Shown here: piece after piece, positions 15,760-23,009 of the stretch | Position numbering within the stretch: position 1 is the first letter of the stretch | Layout: each line of letters begins with the position of its first letter | Assembly: GCA_016234555.1 (NCBI GenBank) | Contig: JACRBJ010000074.1 | Coordinates: 49,986-113,985, forward strand | DNA from: Chloroflexota bacterium | GTDB taxonomy: Bacteria > Chloroflexota > Anaerolineae > Anaerolineales > Villigracilaceae | DNA length: 64,000 nt | Direction of reading: 5' to 3' | Notes under the pieces: generated by a model | Seen by the model: the letters and a program-made list of their open reading frames with translations, nothing else | The model's database searches: none | What the model was told of the DNA's origin: nothing | Made by a program: the position numbers and the translations under genes

Positions 15760-16718
15760 GCCGTGAGAGTGTAAACCTGATTGAGCGCTTCCAAAAACTC
15801 TGCGGGCGGCATGGGCTTGAGGATTTGCCTGCGCGTTTCGCGGGTGAGGGTTTTCATCAGCAGGTATTGAACAGCGTACTTGCGGAACAGCCGCTGACCG
15901 TCCTCCTCACCGTAGAATTCGACGCTCTTTGCCAGATGCCTGCGGACGGTCTCGCGTACCTGCTCGGAGGTGACCTGCTCGCGGTCGAGTTTGGAAAATA
16001 TCCACGGGTTGGCAAGCGCACCGCGCCCGATCATCACCGCATCACAGCCCGTGTGACGCTTCATCCGTTCGATGTCTTCCACCAGTTTCACGTCACCGTT
16101 GCCGATGACGGGAATCTTGACCGCGGCTTTGACCTCGGCGATGGCGTCCCAGTTGGCATTGCCGCCGTAGCTTTGCTCCTTCGTCCGCCCGTGGATGGCA
16201 ATCAGCGACCCGCCGCATTCCTCGACGATCCGCGCGATGAGTTTGTAGTTTTTGTTCCGCTCCCAGCCGAGGCGAATCTTGCCTGTGACAGGGACTTTGA
16301 GTTTGGCGCTGAGCTTTTTGAATGTTCGCGCAATTTTCAGCGGGGACTTCATCATGCCCACGCCCGCGCCGCGATGAGAGATGGCTTTGGCAGGACAGCC
16401 CATGTTCACGTCGATGATGTCTGGTCCCCAATCCTGCACGCGCAGGGCGGCTTCCAAAATTTTGTCCGGGTCGTCACCGTAGAGTTGAAAGGTGACGGGG
16501 CGCTCGGCAACTTCAAAATAAAGTTTCTTCGCAGGCTGTTTCGACTTGCTGAGGATTTTCTCGACCTGCACGAACTCGGTGTAACTCATGGCGGAACCGA
16601 ACTCGCGGCACATCGAACGGAAGGGCCAGTCGGAATAACCGTCCATCGGCGCGAGGATTGCGTCGCCATAGATGGGGATGTCGCGGATGTGGAAGGTGGG
16701 GGAAGGGGAATCGGTCAT
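15756..16718 (-). CDS. dus: tRNA-dihydrouridine synthase
   Basis: About 320 residues. The TIM barrel opens with AILAPMDGYSDWPFR (FMN-binding start), then DVNMGCPAKAI, the Dus signature whose Cys is the general acid, then IAIHGRTKEQSYGG and IGNGDV, and ends with the helical tRNA-binding domain. It reduces uridine in tRNA D-loops using FMN and NADPH. ATG 16718 is preferred; TTG 16754 is an upstream alternative and neither has a strong ribosome site. It precedes the coupled DUF6391 gene. Confidence 0.9.
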   Translation of the reverse strand: MTDSPSPTFHIRDIPIYGDAILAPMDGYSDWPFRSMCREFGSAMSYTEFVQVEKILSKSKQPAKKLYFEVAERPVTFQLYGDDPDKILEAALRVQDWGPDIIDVNMGCPAKAISHRGAGVGMMKSPLKIARTFKKLSAKLKVPVTGKIRLGWERNKNYKLIARIVEECGGSLIAIHGRTKEQSYGGNANWDAIAEVKAAVKIPVIGNGDVKLVEDIERMKRHTGCDAVMIGRGALANPWIFSKLDREQVTSEQVRETVRRHLAKSVEFYGEEDGQRLFRKYAVQYLLMKTLTRETRRQILKPMPPAEFLEALNQVYTLTA

Positions 16719-16891
16719 GGTAAATTCACTCGATACGAATAAAGTTTGGGACAAGTATAACTGGTTTGTAAAGACAGTGACGTTTGCGTGTCAGTTTGTC
16801 CCAGCCGGCAGTGGATACCGTATAATCACGGCACTCCCTGCACTATTCTGCTTCTTTTGCTTCCTTCAAGCTCAAGAAAGGAAATCCTCTC

Positions 16892-17896
16892 ATGAATATT
16901 CGAACGCGACTCTTTTTGGCGTTCCTTCTCCTGACGGCATTGCCGCTTGCTATTGTCGGCTACATCAGTTTGAACGCGGTAAAAAACGTCAGCGAGTTGA
17001 CCGTGGCGAAAAGTATGCGCCACATGAAGGAAGCGGGAGAAACCTCCATTCGGCAAAAGGCGCTGGATGTGGCGGTGCAGGTCCAGTTGTATCTTGAGGC
17101 GCATCCAGAATTATCGTCTGACCCTGCGAAGATGATGGCGGACGAGGAACTGGCGGGAATCGCGGTCCAACCAGTAGGCAGGATGGGCTACACTGCGCTT
17201 TACGACTCCGTCGGAATTACCTATTTCCATTCCAATCCCAAATTGGTTGGACAGGATATGCACATGTTTGCCGCGACCCTGCCCGAGTTTTGGTCGATCT
17301 TTGACCTCAGCCTAAGCGGACTGGTGGTGGGTTCATATTATCAGTGGCAGGAACCCGATGGTTCGTTGCGCGAGAAATATATGGAGTGCGTGCCAATCGG
17401 CGATACGCAATTCCACATTGCTGCCACGACGTATATCGACGAGTTTTACGCGCCAATATACGATATGCAACAGGAGTCCCATTCCATTTTCGAGCAAACA
17501 CGTCTCAAAACATTTATCGCAATTGCGTCCGTGACCGTTTTATCGTTGTTGATCGCGGCAGGATTATCATCCCTTGTCAGCCGCCCTATTGCGGCGGTGA
17601 TCAAGGCTTCCAGGGCTGTCGAAGCGGGACAATTTTCAGAGGTGGATTTGCGAGAGGTGGAAAAGAGGAAGGATGAACTGGGCGGACTGGCGCGGGTCTT
17701 TTCCCGAATGGCGGAGCAGGTGCAGAACCGGGAGCAAAGTTTGAAGGACGAGGTCAAGGACTTGCAGGTCAAGATCAGCCTGTATATCGAGATCGATCAG
17801 GCGCGCAAGGAAAAGCAGGTGCGGGAAATCACCGAGTCGGAATACTTCGAGAGACTTCTCAAACAGGTTGAGATTTTGCGACGGAGAAAGGGATAA
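16892..17896 (+). CDS. Cache-like sensor with HAMP and coiled coil, no output domain
   Basis: 334 residues. Transmembrane helix 1 spans residues ~8-28 and helix 2 ~205-228, with a periplasmic PAS/Cache-type sensor between (GYTALYDSVGITYFHSNP is typical of dCache). A HAMP domain follows (SRPIAAVIKASRAVEAGQF), then a coiled coil to residue ~334. No methyl-accepting, kinase or GGDEF domain is present, so it may act by partner assembly. GAAAGGAAA precedes the ATG. Upstream, TATAAT lies near 16830. Confidence 0.75.
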   Translation: MNIRTRLFLAFLLLTALPLAIVGYISLNAVKNVSELTVAKSMRHMKEAGETSIRQKALDVAVQVQLYLEAHPELSSDPAKMMADEELAGIAVQPVGRMGYTALYDSVGITYFHSNPKLVGQDMHMFAATLPEFWSIFDLSLSGLVVGSYYQWQEPDGSLREKYMECVPIGDTQFHIAATTYIDEFYAPIYDMQQESHSIFEQTRLKTFIAIASVTVLSLLIAAGLSSLVSRPIAAVIKASRAVEAGQFSEVDLREVEKRKDELGGLARVFSRMAEQVQNREQSLKDEVKDLQVKISLYIEIDQARKEKQVREITESEYFERLLKQVEILRRRKG

Positions 17897-18014
17897 CTGC
17901 CCACGAATTTTTACGAATAGCCAGGCGTTTGCCTCTGACCCGCTGACTCATTGAATCCCTAGAATTCCTCTCGTCAACCCCGCCTGCCTGTCATATAATC
18001 ACTCCATTGGGTTT

Positions 18015-18047
18015 TTCATCCTTCGTCCTTCCTAATTCCTCCTTTCC
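18015..18047. repeat. Heptamer tract abutting the TIR-FGE start
   Basis: TTCATCC, TTCGTCC, TTCCTAA, TTCCTCC, TTTCC-ATG. Pyrimidine-rich, so no ribosome site exists for this gene. Confidence 0.65.
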
Positions 18048-19718
18048 ATGAGACCCCTCCGCGTCTTTCTCTGTCACGCCTCGCAAGACAAACCCGCTGT
18101 GCGGAAACTGCACCGTTATCTCAAACAGCGAGGCGTCCAACCGTGGCTGGATGAATTGGACTTGCTGCCTGGTGAAAATTGGGAAGTGGAAATTCCAAAG
18201 GCGTTATTTTCCTCGGATGTGATTCTGGTTTGCCTTTCCAAAAATTCTGTCAATAAAGAAGGGTTTGTCCAAAAGGAAATCACCTTCGCGCTGGACAAGG
18301 CGCTGGAAAAGCCCGAAGGGACGATTTTCATTGTCCCTGTGAAGTTGGAAGATTGTGAAGTCCCCAGACGGCTAAAGCAATACCAGTGGGTGGACGTGTT
18401 CCGTCAGGACGGTTACAAGCGTTTGATGCTGGGATTGCAAAAACGTGCCAGTGGACTCGGCGCGGATGTCTCGCCAGTGATTTTGGACGAGACGCGCAGA
18501 ACCACCTCGCCAAAGACTCCCAAACCTGAAATCAAGAAAGCAGAAGAGCAAATAGTTCCTCTCCCTGTGAAAAAAGAAATCAAGGAAGAACCGAAGAAAG
18601 AAATCCCCGCCCCTGCGCTCGAAGAGAAAGAACCCGAAGTTAAGTTTACACAGCAGAAACCTTTTACCAAACTTCTGGATCCATCTTCGCTTTCTCCCAA
18701 AGGAACCTCGAAGCTGAAAAGTGACAAGCAAATAATTGCGCGACAACGTAAAGCAGAACCAGATTTTGTACTTGAATTTAGCCGTCGTCTAATGGGTGCA
18801 GGCTGGATTCTTCTACTTGTTATATTGGTAGGTGGCTTTAGTTTGAATTATTATTTCAACAATCCGCTTGTTCCAGAAAACACACCTTCTCCGACACAAA
18901 CGGTAACACCTAAGACACCCACCTTTACCAGCGTGCCTTTTACGGAAACTCCTGTGCCGACAAATAGCGCCATCCCAACGCCGACTTTGGGAATTGGCTC
19001 GACCATGACAGGCGAACACGGCGAGACTCTTGTCTATGTCCCAGCGGGAAAATTTAGGATGGGAAGTGACAACGGCGAAGATGATGAAAAGCCTGTTCAC
19101 ACCGTTTACCTCGATGCCTTCTGGATTGACCAAACCGAAGTGACCAATAAACAATATCAGGCTTGCGTAGATGCGGGCACATGCGAACCACCATCTTTTT
19201 TTAATTCATCTACTCATCAAAATTATTACGGGAATTCCGAGTTTGATAACTACCCCGTCCTTTACGTCAATTGGGATAAAGCCAACCGCTACTGCGAGGT
19301 GTGGGCGGGCGGAGATTTGCCAACCGAAGCCCAATGGGAAAAAGCTGCGCGTGGGACAGACGAACGTACTTATCCATGGGGCGAAAATATCAATTGTAAT
19401 AAATCCAATTACAATATTAAATGTATTGGCGATATATCACCTGTTGGGAACTATGAAAGCGGAAAAAGCCTCTATGGCGTATTTGATATGGCAGGAAATG
19501 TTTGGGAATGGGTGAACGATTACTATGAAAATGACTACTATGTAATGCTTGATGATAATGTCTCTAACCCCAAGGGTCCTTCAGGTAGTGATATTAATGT
19601 GCTTCGTGGCGGCTCGTGGTACTCCACTGAAAATGATTCCCGTTCTGCCGATCGCGATGGAGATACCTTTCAAAACGCTGGTCCGCATATTGGCTTTCGT
19701 TGCGCCCGCTCACCGTAA
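18048..19718 (+). CDS. TIR – transmembrane – FGE/SUMF1-like protein
   Basis: 556 residues. The TIR domain is at residues ~1-140 (RVFLCHASQDKPAVRKLH, WLDELDLLPGENW, ILVCLSKNSVNKEGF). A charged K/E/P-rich linker follows (~145-240), then a transmembrane helix (~250-270), a Thr/Pro-rich spacer, and a C-terminal formylglycine-generating-enzyme fold (~325-556: PAGKFRMGSDNGEDDEKPVH, then LPTEAQWEKAARG, AGNVWEWVNDYY, RGGSWYSTEND, GFRCA). The two copper-binding Cys of true FGE are replaced (YSTENDS where LCxxxYC is expected), so enzyme activity is unlikely; a ligand-binding C-type-lectin-like role fits better. The TIR would be cytoplasmic, the lectin-like domain outside. A heptamer repeat abuts the start. 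Confidence 0.8.
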   Translation: MRPLRVFLCHASQDKPAVRKLHRYLKQRGVQPWLDELDLLPGENWEVEIPKALFSSDVILVCLSKNSVNKEGFVQKEITFALDKALEKPEGTIFIVPVKLEDCEVPRRLKQYQWVDVFRQDGYKRLMLGLQKRASGLGADVSPVILDETRRTTSPKTPKPEIKKAEEQIVPLPVKKEIKEEPKKEIPAPALEEKEPEVKFTQQKPFTKLLDPSSLSPKGTSKLKSDKQIIARQRKAEPDFVLEFSRRLMGAGWILLLVILVGGFSLNYYFNNPLVPENTPSPTQTVTPKTPTFTSVPFTETPVPTNSAIPTPTLGIGSTMTGEHGETLVYVPAGKFRMGSDNGEDDEKPVHTVYLDAFWIDQTEVTNKQYQACVDAGTCEPPSFFNSSTHQNYYGNSEFDNYPVLYVNWDKANRYCEVWAGGDLPTEAQWEKAARGTDERTYPWGENINCNKSNYNIKCIGDISPVGNYESGKSLYGVFDMAGNVWEWVNDYYENDYYVMLDDNVSNPKGPSGSDINVLRGGSWYSTENDSRSADRDGDTFQNAGPHIGFRCARSP

Positions 19719-19735
19719 TACAAAGATGAAAGATG

Positions 19736-19770
19736 AAAAAGCGCGGAGAGACCCTCTGCGCTTTTTATTT
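19736..19770. terminator. Bidirectional terminator
   Basis: AAAAAGCGC with GGAGAG pairs with CTCT and GCGCTTTTT, giving U-tracts on both strands. It separates the convergent TIR-FGE gene and the minus-strand gene that ends at 19765. Confidence 0.8.
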
Positions 19771-20703
19771 TCCTCGTCCCGCCTCCCACCCCTTCACGCG
19801 GACAAACAAATCAGGCAGGGGGTGCAACTCCGCGATGGGCAGAGACAGGCTTTTTGCGGACCTTGTCCGCTGGCGGAGTTCTGCACGTGTCAGGTAGCCC
19901 GTCAGGATGATGTCCATACCGTAGATCCAGATGTTTTTCCACTCCAACGGCGGGATGACGTAGGCTTCCTTGATGGCGGAACTGTGAATCCCCACCCGCG
20001 CCGATGGGATGCTCTTGGCGTGCAGGGAGGTGATGGAATAGAACGACTCGTCCAGCGTGACGCGGGTTTTGGGTGGGAGAGTCACCAGCCGAGATAATTT
20101 TCCGTGTGTCTGGTCTTGTCCACTGATTTCGACTTGCAACGCTGTGCTCGACTCGGATTTCAAGGTCAACCTCCCCAGCGGATTCCAATGCTGCGGGTTG
20201 CTCCACTTTTTCGGCATGAGGTGAATGAGGTAGTGCGGCTGGTTTGCTTCGACGGCTTTCTTGAGGTCGCTTAACGAGATGGCGGTCAATCCGAACAGGA
20301 AGGAAAAAAGAAGCAGGTCATGATCGAGAAATCCGTCGCCGACCGCTGGCTCGGAGGAAATCAGCGCGGAGGCTTTCAACAGGGCGCTTGGTTCATGCAG
20401 CAGTTCGGAGATTTTTTTGCGGCTCGAAATCAGTTGAAATTTCACGTCACAGCGATGCCCGCCGAGGGAAACATCAAACCGCTCTGGGTCGGTGAACGGC
20501 GTGGCGGCGGTGATGTCGAAGGGAATATCCTGTTGGGAAAGGTAACGCCGAAAAGCCAGTTCCACGATCCCCTGTGACACTATCTGCCGTAGCCCGTCGT
20601 AGGATGAATTTTTGTAGGGGAGGGAAAGCAGGGCGTACGCAATTCCGCCTTCTGTTAGGTCAGGGGTGTAGGGCAGGCGGAGGAGGTCGGAGGGGGAAAG
20701 CAT
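19765..20703 (-). CDS. Unknown protein, possible PD-(D/E)XK-like fold
   Basis: 312 residues from ATG 20703. No family recognised. Residues ~70-95 read RFDVSLGGHRCDVKFQLIS; an Asp, then a D-x-K in a beta strand, would suit the PD-(D/E)XK nuclease core, but other motifs are not clear. No signal or membrane segments. A heptamer repeat (GAATGCA-type units) lies immediately upstream of the start, and the stop codon falls in the U-tract of the terminator shared with the TIR-FGE gene. Confidence 0.5.
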   Translation of the reverse strand: MLSPSDLLRLPYTPDLTEGGIAYALLSLPYKNSSYDGLRQIVSQGIVELAFRRYLSQQDIPFDITAATPFTDPERFDVSLGGHRCDVKFQLISSRKKISELLHEPSALLKASALISSEPAVGDGFLDHDLLLFSFLFGLTAISLSDLKKAVEANQPHYLIHLMPKKWSNPQHWNPLGRLTLKSESSTALQVEISGQDQTHGKLSRLVTLPPKTRVTLDESFYSITSLHAKSIPSARVGIHSSAIKEAYVIPPLEWKNIWIYGMDIILTGYLTRAELRQRTRSAKSLSLPIAELHPLPDLFVRVKGWEAGRGK

Positions 20704-20706
20704 TGG

Positions 20707-20809
20707 GAATGCAGAATGAGGAATGCAGAATTTTAGAATTGGTGGCGTGATCCCACCTGGTGCGATGGAGCAATCGTAAACCCAAAATCTAAAATCGTAA
20801 ATCCAAAAT
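20707..20809. repeat. Two heptamer tracts flanking a minus-strand gene end
   Basis: GAATGCA, GAATGAG, GAATGCA, GAATTTT (20707-20734) and CGTAAAC, CCAAAAT, CTAAAAT, CGTAAAT, CCAAAAT (20775-20809). The second encodes the last residues of the metalloenzyme. Confidence 0.75.
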
Positions 20810-21709
20810 CCTTGCAATGGCTGGCGCAATCCCCGTCAGGTCGTGGATGTTTTCAAACTCATGGCGGAGGGATTTGTCCCCGAATAATAACAGCGGTACG
20901 TCTGCGGCGGTATGGCGGCGGGTCGAGAGGTCTTCCATGTTGCCATGGTCGGAAGTGATTAAAAGTAGGTCGGGTGTGCAACCCGACGATCCAAGCAGAC
21001 CTTTCAACACCCCGTCAAATCTTTCCAGTTGACGCACGGCTGAGTCCATATCCTGTTTGTGACCTGCGTAATCGCTTGCCCAATATTCAAAGAGGGAGAA
21101 GTCGTATCGGCTGGCAATCTCTGCCAGTTTTTGTCCTGCTTCTTTTGGACTGTAAACTGGCGCATCATGCAGGTGCAGGAAATCATGCCAGCCCTGTCCT
21201 GTGAAATCGGCGGCAAGGGCATCCCCTGCGTAGTAGTCGTCTTTGGTGAAAAGAGAAAGTCCCGCATTGGTGAACGCAAGGGGAATGGAAGAATATAGAT
21301 GCTTGCCCGAGTTGATCCCCGTGAAATAACGCGGCGGATAGGCGCTGAGCAGGGCGGTCTTTTTCCCCGCCTTGACTGTCTTCGAGAAGATTGTCTTCCC
21401 GTCGAGATATTTTGACACATCGGGATTTGGCTTGGGTCCGTAGTGATAGCCCAGCTCGGCTGGGATGTTGATTCCCGTCAGCAGGACAGCCTGCCCCGTT
21501 GCGGATTGCGGCAAGCCGTCTACGCCGAGATTGGGGTCGATGGAAAGCAACGTGGCAAGGTCGCCTTCAAAGGGAGCGGACTCGCGGGTGAGTTTCCGTC
21601 CGCCGAGAAGGGATTGCAGATACGGCATGTCGGCGCGCGCGAAGGGATTGATTTCGGGATTGTTGTCGCCGAGTCCGATGCCATCGAGGAAGAGGAAGAG
21701 GATGTTCAC
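20789..21709 (-). CDS. Alkaline-phosphatase-superfamily metalloenzyme
   Basis: About 306 residues. It starts NILFLFLDGIGLGDNNPEIN, the first metal-binding Asp region of the iPGM/phosphopentomutase superfamily; LPQSATGQAVLLTG places the nucleophile Ser/Thr region, YWASDYAGHKQD the second metal Asp/His, and LLITSDHGNMED the third. Probably a phospho- or sulfo-transferring hydrolase; the substrate is unknown. I choose GTG 21709 because all upstream codons are heptamer repeat (five GATGAAT units). The last residues (RILDLRF) are encoded by another heptamer tract. Confidence 0.75.
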   Translation of the reverse strand: MNILFLFLDGIGLGDNNPEINPFARADMPYLQSLLGGRKLTRESAPFEGDLATLLSIDPNLGVDGLPQSATGQAVLLTGINIPAELGYHYGPKPNPDVSKYLDGKTIFSKTVKAGKKTALLSAYPPRYFTGINSGKHLYSSIPLAFTNAGLSLFTKDDYYAGDALAADFTGQGWHDFLHLHDAPVYSPKEAGQKLAEIASRYDFSLFEYWASDYAGHKQDMDSAVRQLERFDGVLKGLLGSSGCTPDLLLITSDHGNMEDLSTRRHTAADVPLLLFGDKSLRHEFENIHDLTGIAPAIARILDLRF

Positions 21710-21713
21710 AGAA

Positions 21714-21758
<45 letters not shown>

Positions 21759-21783
21759 AGGGACGCGTTGGCTGTTCCGTTGT

Positions 21784-22365
21784 TTACCTGTCTACCTGTG
21801 TACTTTTTTGGTAGAGAAACCACGCCGAGGGACGTTCGCGCTTGTCGAAGCCGTTGCGTTGGGAGAGGAGGGAAAGGCCCAGGGCTGAGATTCGGCTCAG
21901 GTCAGCGGGGTCAATTCGAGGCGCGGACGAATCAGCAGCTTGGGCGAGGAATCCGTACATTAACCAGAATCCGCCTGGGGCGAGGACCCGACTCAGTTGA
22001 GTCAAATAATCCACCTTGTTTGGAATGCCGTGAAAGCAGCCGATGTCGAGGACGAGGTCAAATTGTCCGCTGATGTTTTTCATGCGCGTCGCGTCGTCGG
22101 TGAAGAGTTCAGCCTGCACATCCGCTTTTTTGACTTTGCGTCTGGCATTTTGAATGGCACGGGGAGCGAAGTCGAAGCCCGTGACCTGCCAGCCCGCTTT
22201 GGCGAGGGTGATGACGTTGGTGCCTGTGCCGCAGCCGATGTCGAGGGCGCGACCTGTGGGGTGGGCTTGGATGAACTCGAAGACTTCGGGTGGGGTGACG
22301 CCGCTGTCCCAGGGTGGGGAGCCAAAGTAGAGCAGGTCGAATTGCAGGCGGCGGAGAAAATTCAT
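21784..22365 (-). CDS. Class I SAM-dependent methyltransferase
   Basis: 193 residues. ALDIGCGTGTNVITLAKAG is motif I (SAM-binding glycine loop), VTGFDFAPRAIQNAR is motif II with the acidic residue, LVLDIGCFHGI is motif IV. The N-terminal LLYFGSPPWDSGVTPPEV is common in small thiol or natural-product methyltransferases. The ATG overlaps the stop of the upstream thioredoxin-like gene (ATGA), so the two are co-translated. Substrate unknown. Confidence 0.8.
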   Translation of the reverse strand: MNFLRRLQFDLLYFGSPPWDSGVTPPEVFEFIQAHPTGRALDIGCGTGTNVITLAKAGWQVTGFDFAPRAIQNARRKVKKADVQAELFTDDATRMKNISGQFDLVLDIGCFHGIPNKVDYLTQLSRVLAPGGFWLMYGFLAQAADSSAPRIDPADLSRISALGLSLLSQRNGFDKRERPSAWFLYQKSTQVDR

Positions 22366-22859
22366 TTGAGCGAGTCGCGGACCAGTTGCGGGTCGAAGCT
22401 GCCGACGGTGCGCCAGACCTCGTTCCCCTGCGCGTCGAAGAAGATGAAGGTCGGCGTGAACTCGAAGCCGTAGACGGGAGCGAGTTCCCTGCCGACGGGT
22501 TCCTGAATGTTCAGTCGGACGATGTGAATGGGCTTGCCAATGCTGACCTGGTTATTTAATTCCTGTTCGAGCCTGTCAACGGCAGGCTTTATTTGGGTGC
22601 AGGTAATTCAGTAGGGAGATTGGAATTCGAGCAGGACGGGTGTGCCGGCGCCGATGAGGGATTGCACCTTTTTGGCGTCGTCCATCAGCGGGGTCTGGAC
22701 GGGATGCAGGACGACCCACGAGGCGACCAGCGCGGCGACGATAACCCCGAAGGCGAGAAAATCGTTCCACCTGGGCTTGTTGGAGAGCAGGAAAAAGCCC
22801 GCCGCCACCCCCAACCCGATTGCCACGAGGAGGAAGGAGTATTCACGGATAAATAACAT
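22362..22859 (-). CDS. Membrane-anchored thioredoxin-like protein with in-frame TGA at the CxxC motif (candidate selenoprotein)
   Basis: About 165 residues if the TGA at 22608-22610 is read through. Two transmembrane helices (~5-22 and ~32-54) precede a thioredoxin fold: TPVLLEFQSPY, then TGA-Ile-Thr-Cys where CxxC belongs, then TQIKPAVDRLEQEL, IHIVRLNIQ, the cis-Pro strand FTPTFIFFD, and GSFDPQLVRDSL. The frame stays perfectly coding on both sides. ATG 22859 has AGAGG upstream. A hairpin (AGCCTG, 7-base loop, CAGGCT) begins 20 bases after the TGA with its loop 25 bases away, as in bacterial SECIS. It overlaps the methyltransferase by ATGA. Alternatives: a nonsense mutation or sequencing error TGC>TGA. 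Confidence 0.75.
22570..22588 (-). promoter_or_regulatory. bSECIS-like hairpin after in-frame TGA
   Basis: On the minus-strand RNA, AGCCTG (22588-22583) pairs with CAGGCT (22575-22570), loop CCGTTGA. The loop starts 25 bases after the TGA, inside the 16-37 base range described for bacterial SECIS elements. A G is present in the loop but at the third position, not one of the first two as the usual consensus asks, so the match is incomplete. Confidence 0.5.
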
Positions 22860-22910
22860 TGCAGGCACCTCTAACGGTAAATGTCATGTTTTATTGTGAT
22901 GGTTCACACT

Positions 22911-22939
22911 TTGACAATTCAATTGAGTTCTTTTACAAT
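22911..22939 (+). promoter_or_regulatory. Promoter of the second EF-G gene
   Basis: TTGACA at 22911-22916 and TACAAT at 22934-22939 with a 17-base spacer. Transcription should start near 22946, leaving a ~64-base leader with a small G+C hairpin (GCCCC/GGGGC). Confidence 0.8.
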
Positions 22940-23009
22940 CGGACAACTTGCCCCCGTGGGGCGGTTGGAATTATTATTAAACACATCCCAGGTAAGGAAG
23001 GCTATTTCC

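Noticed and set aside
19600..19718. Diversity-generating retroelement variable region
   Set aside because: The FGE-like end suits it, but no reverse transcriptase or template repeat is present in the window; kept only as a check.
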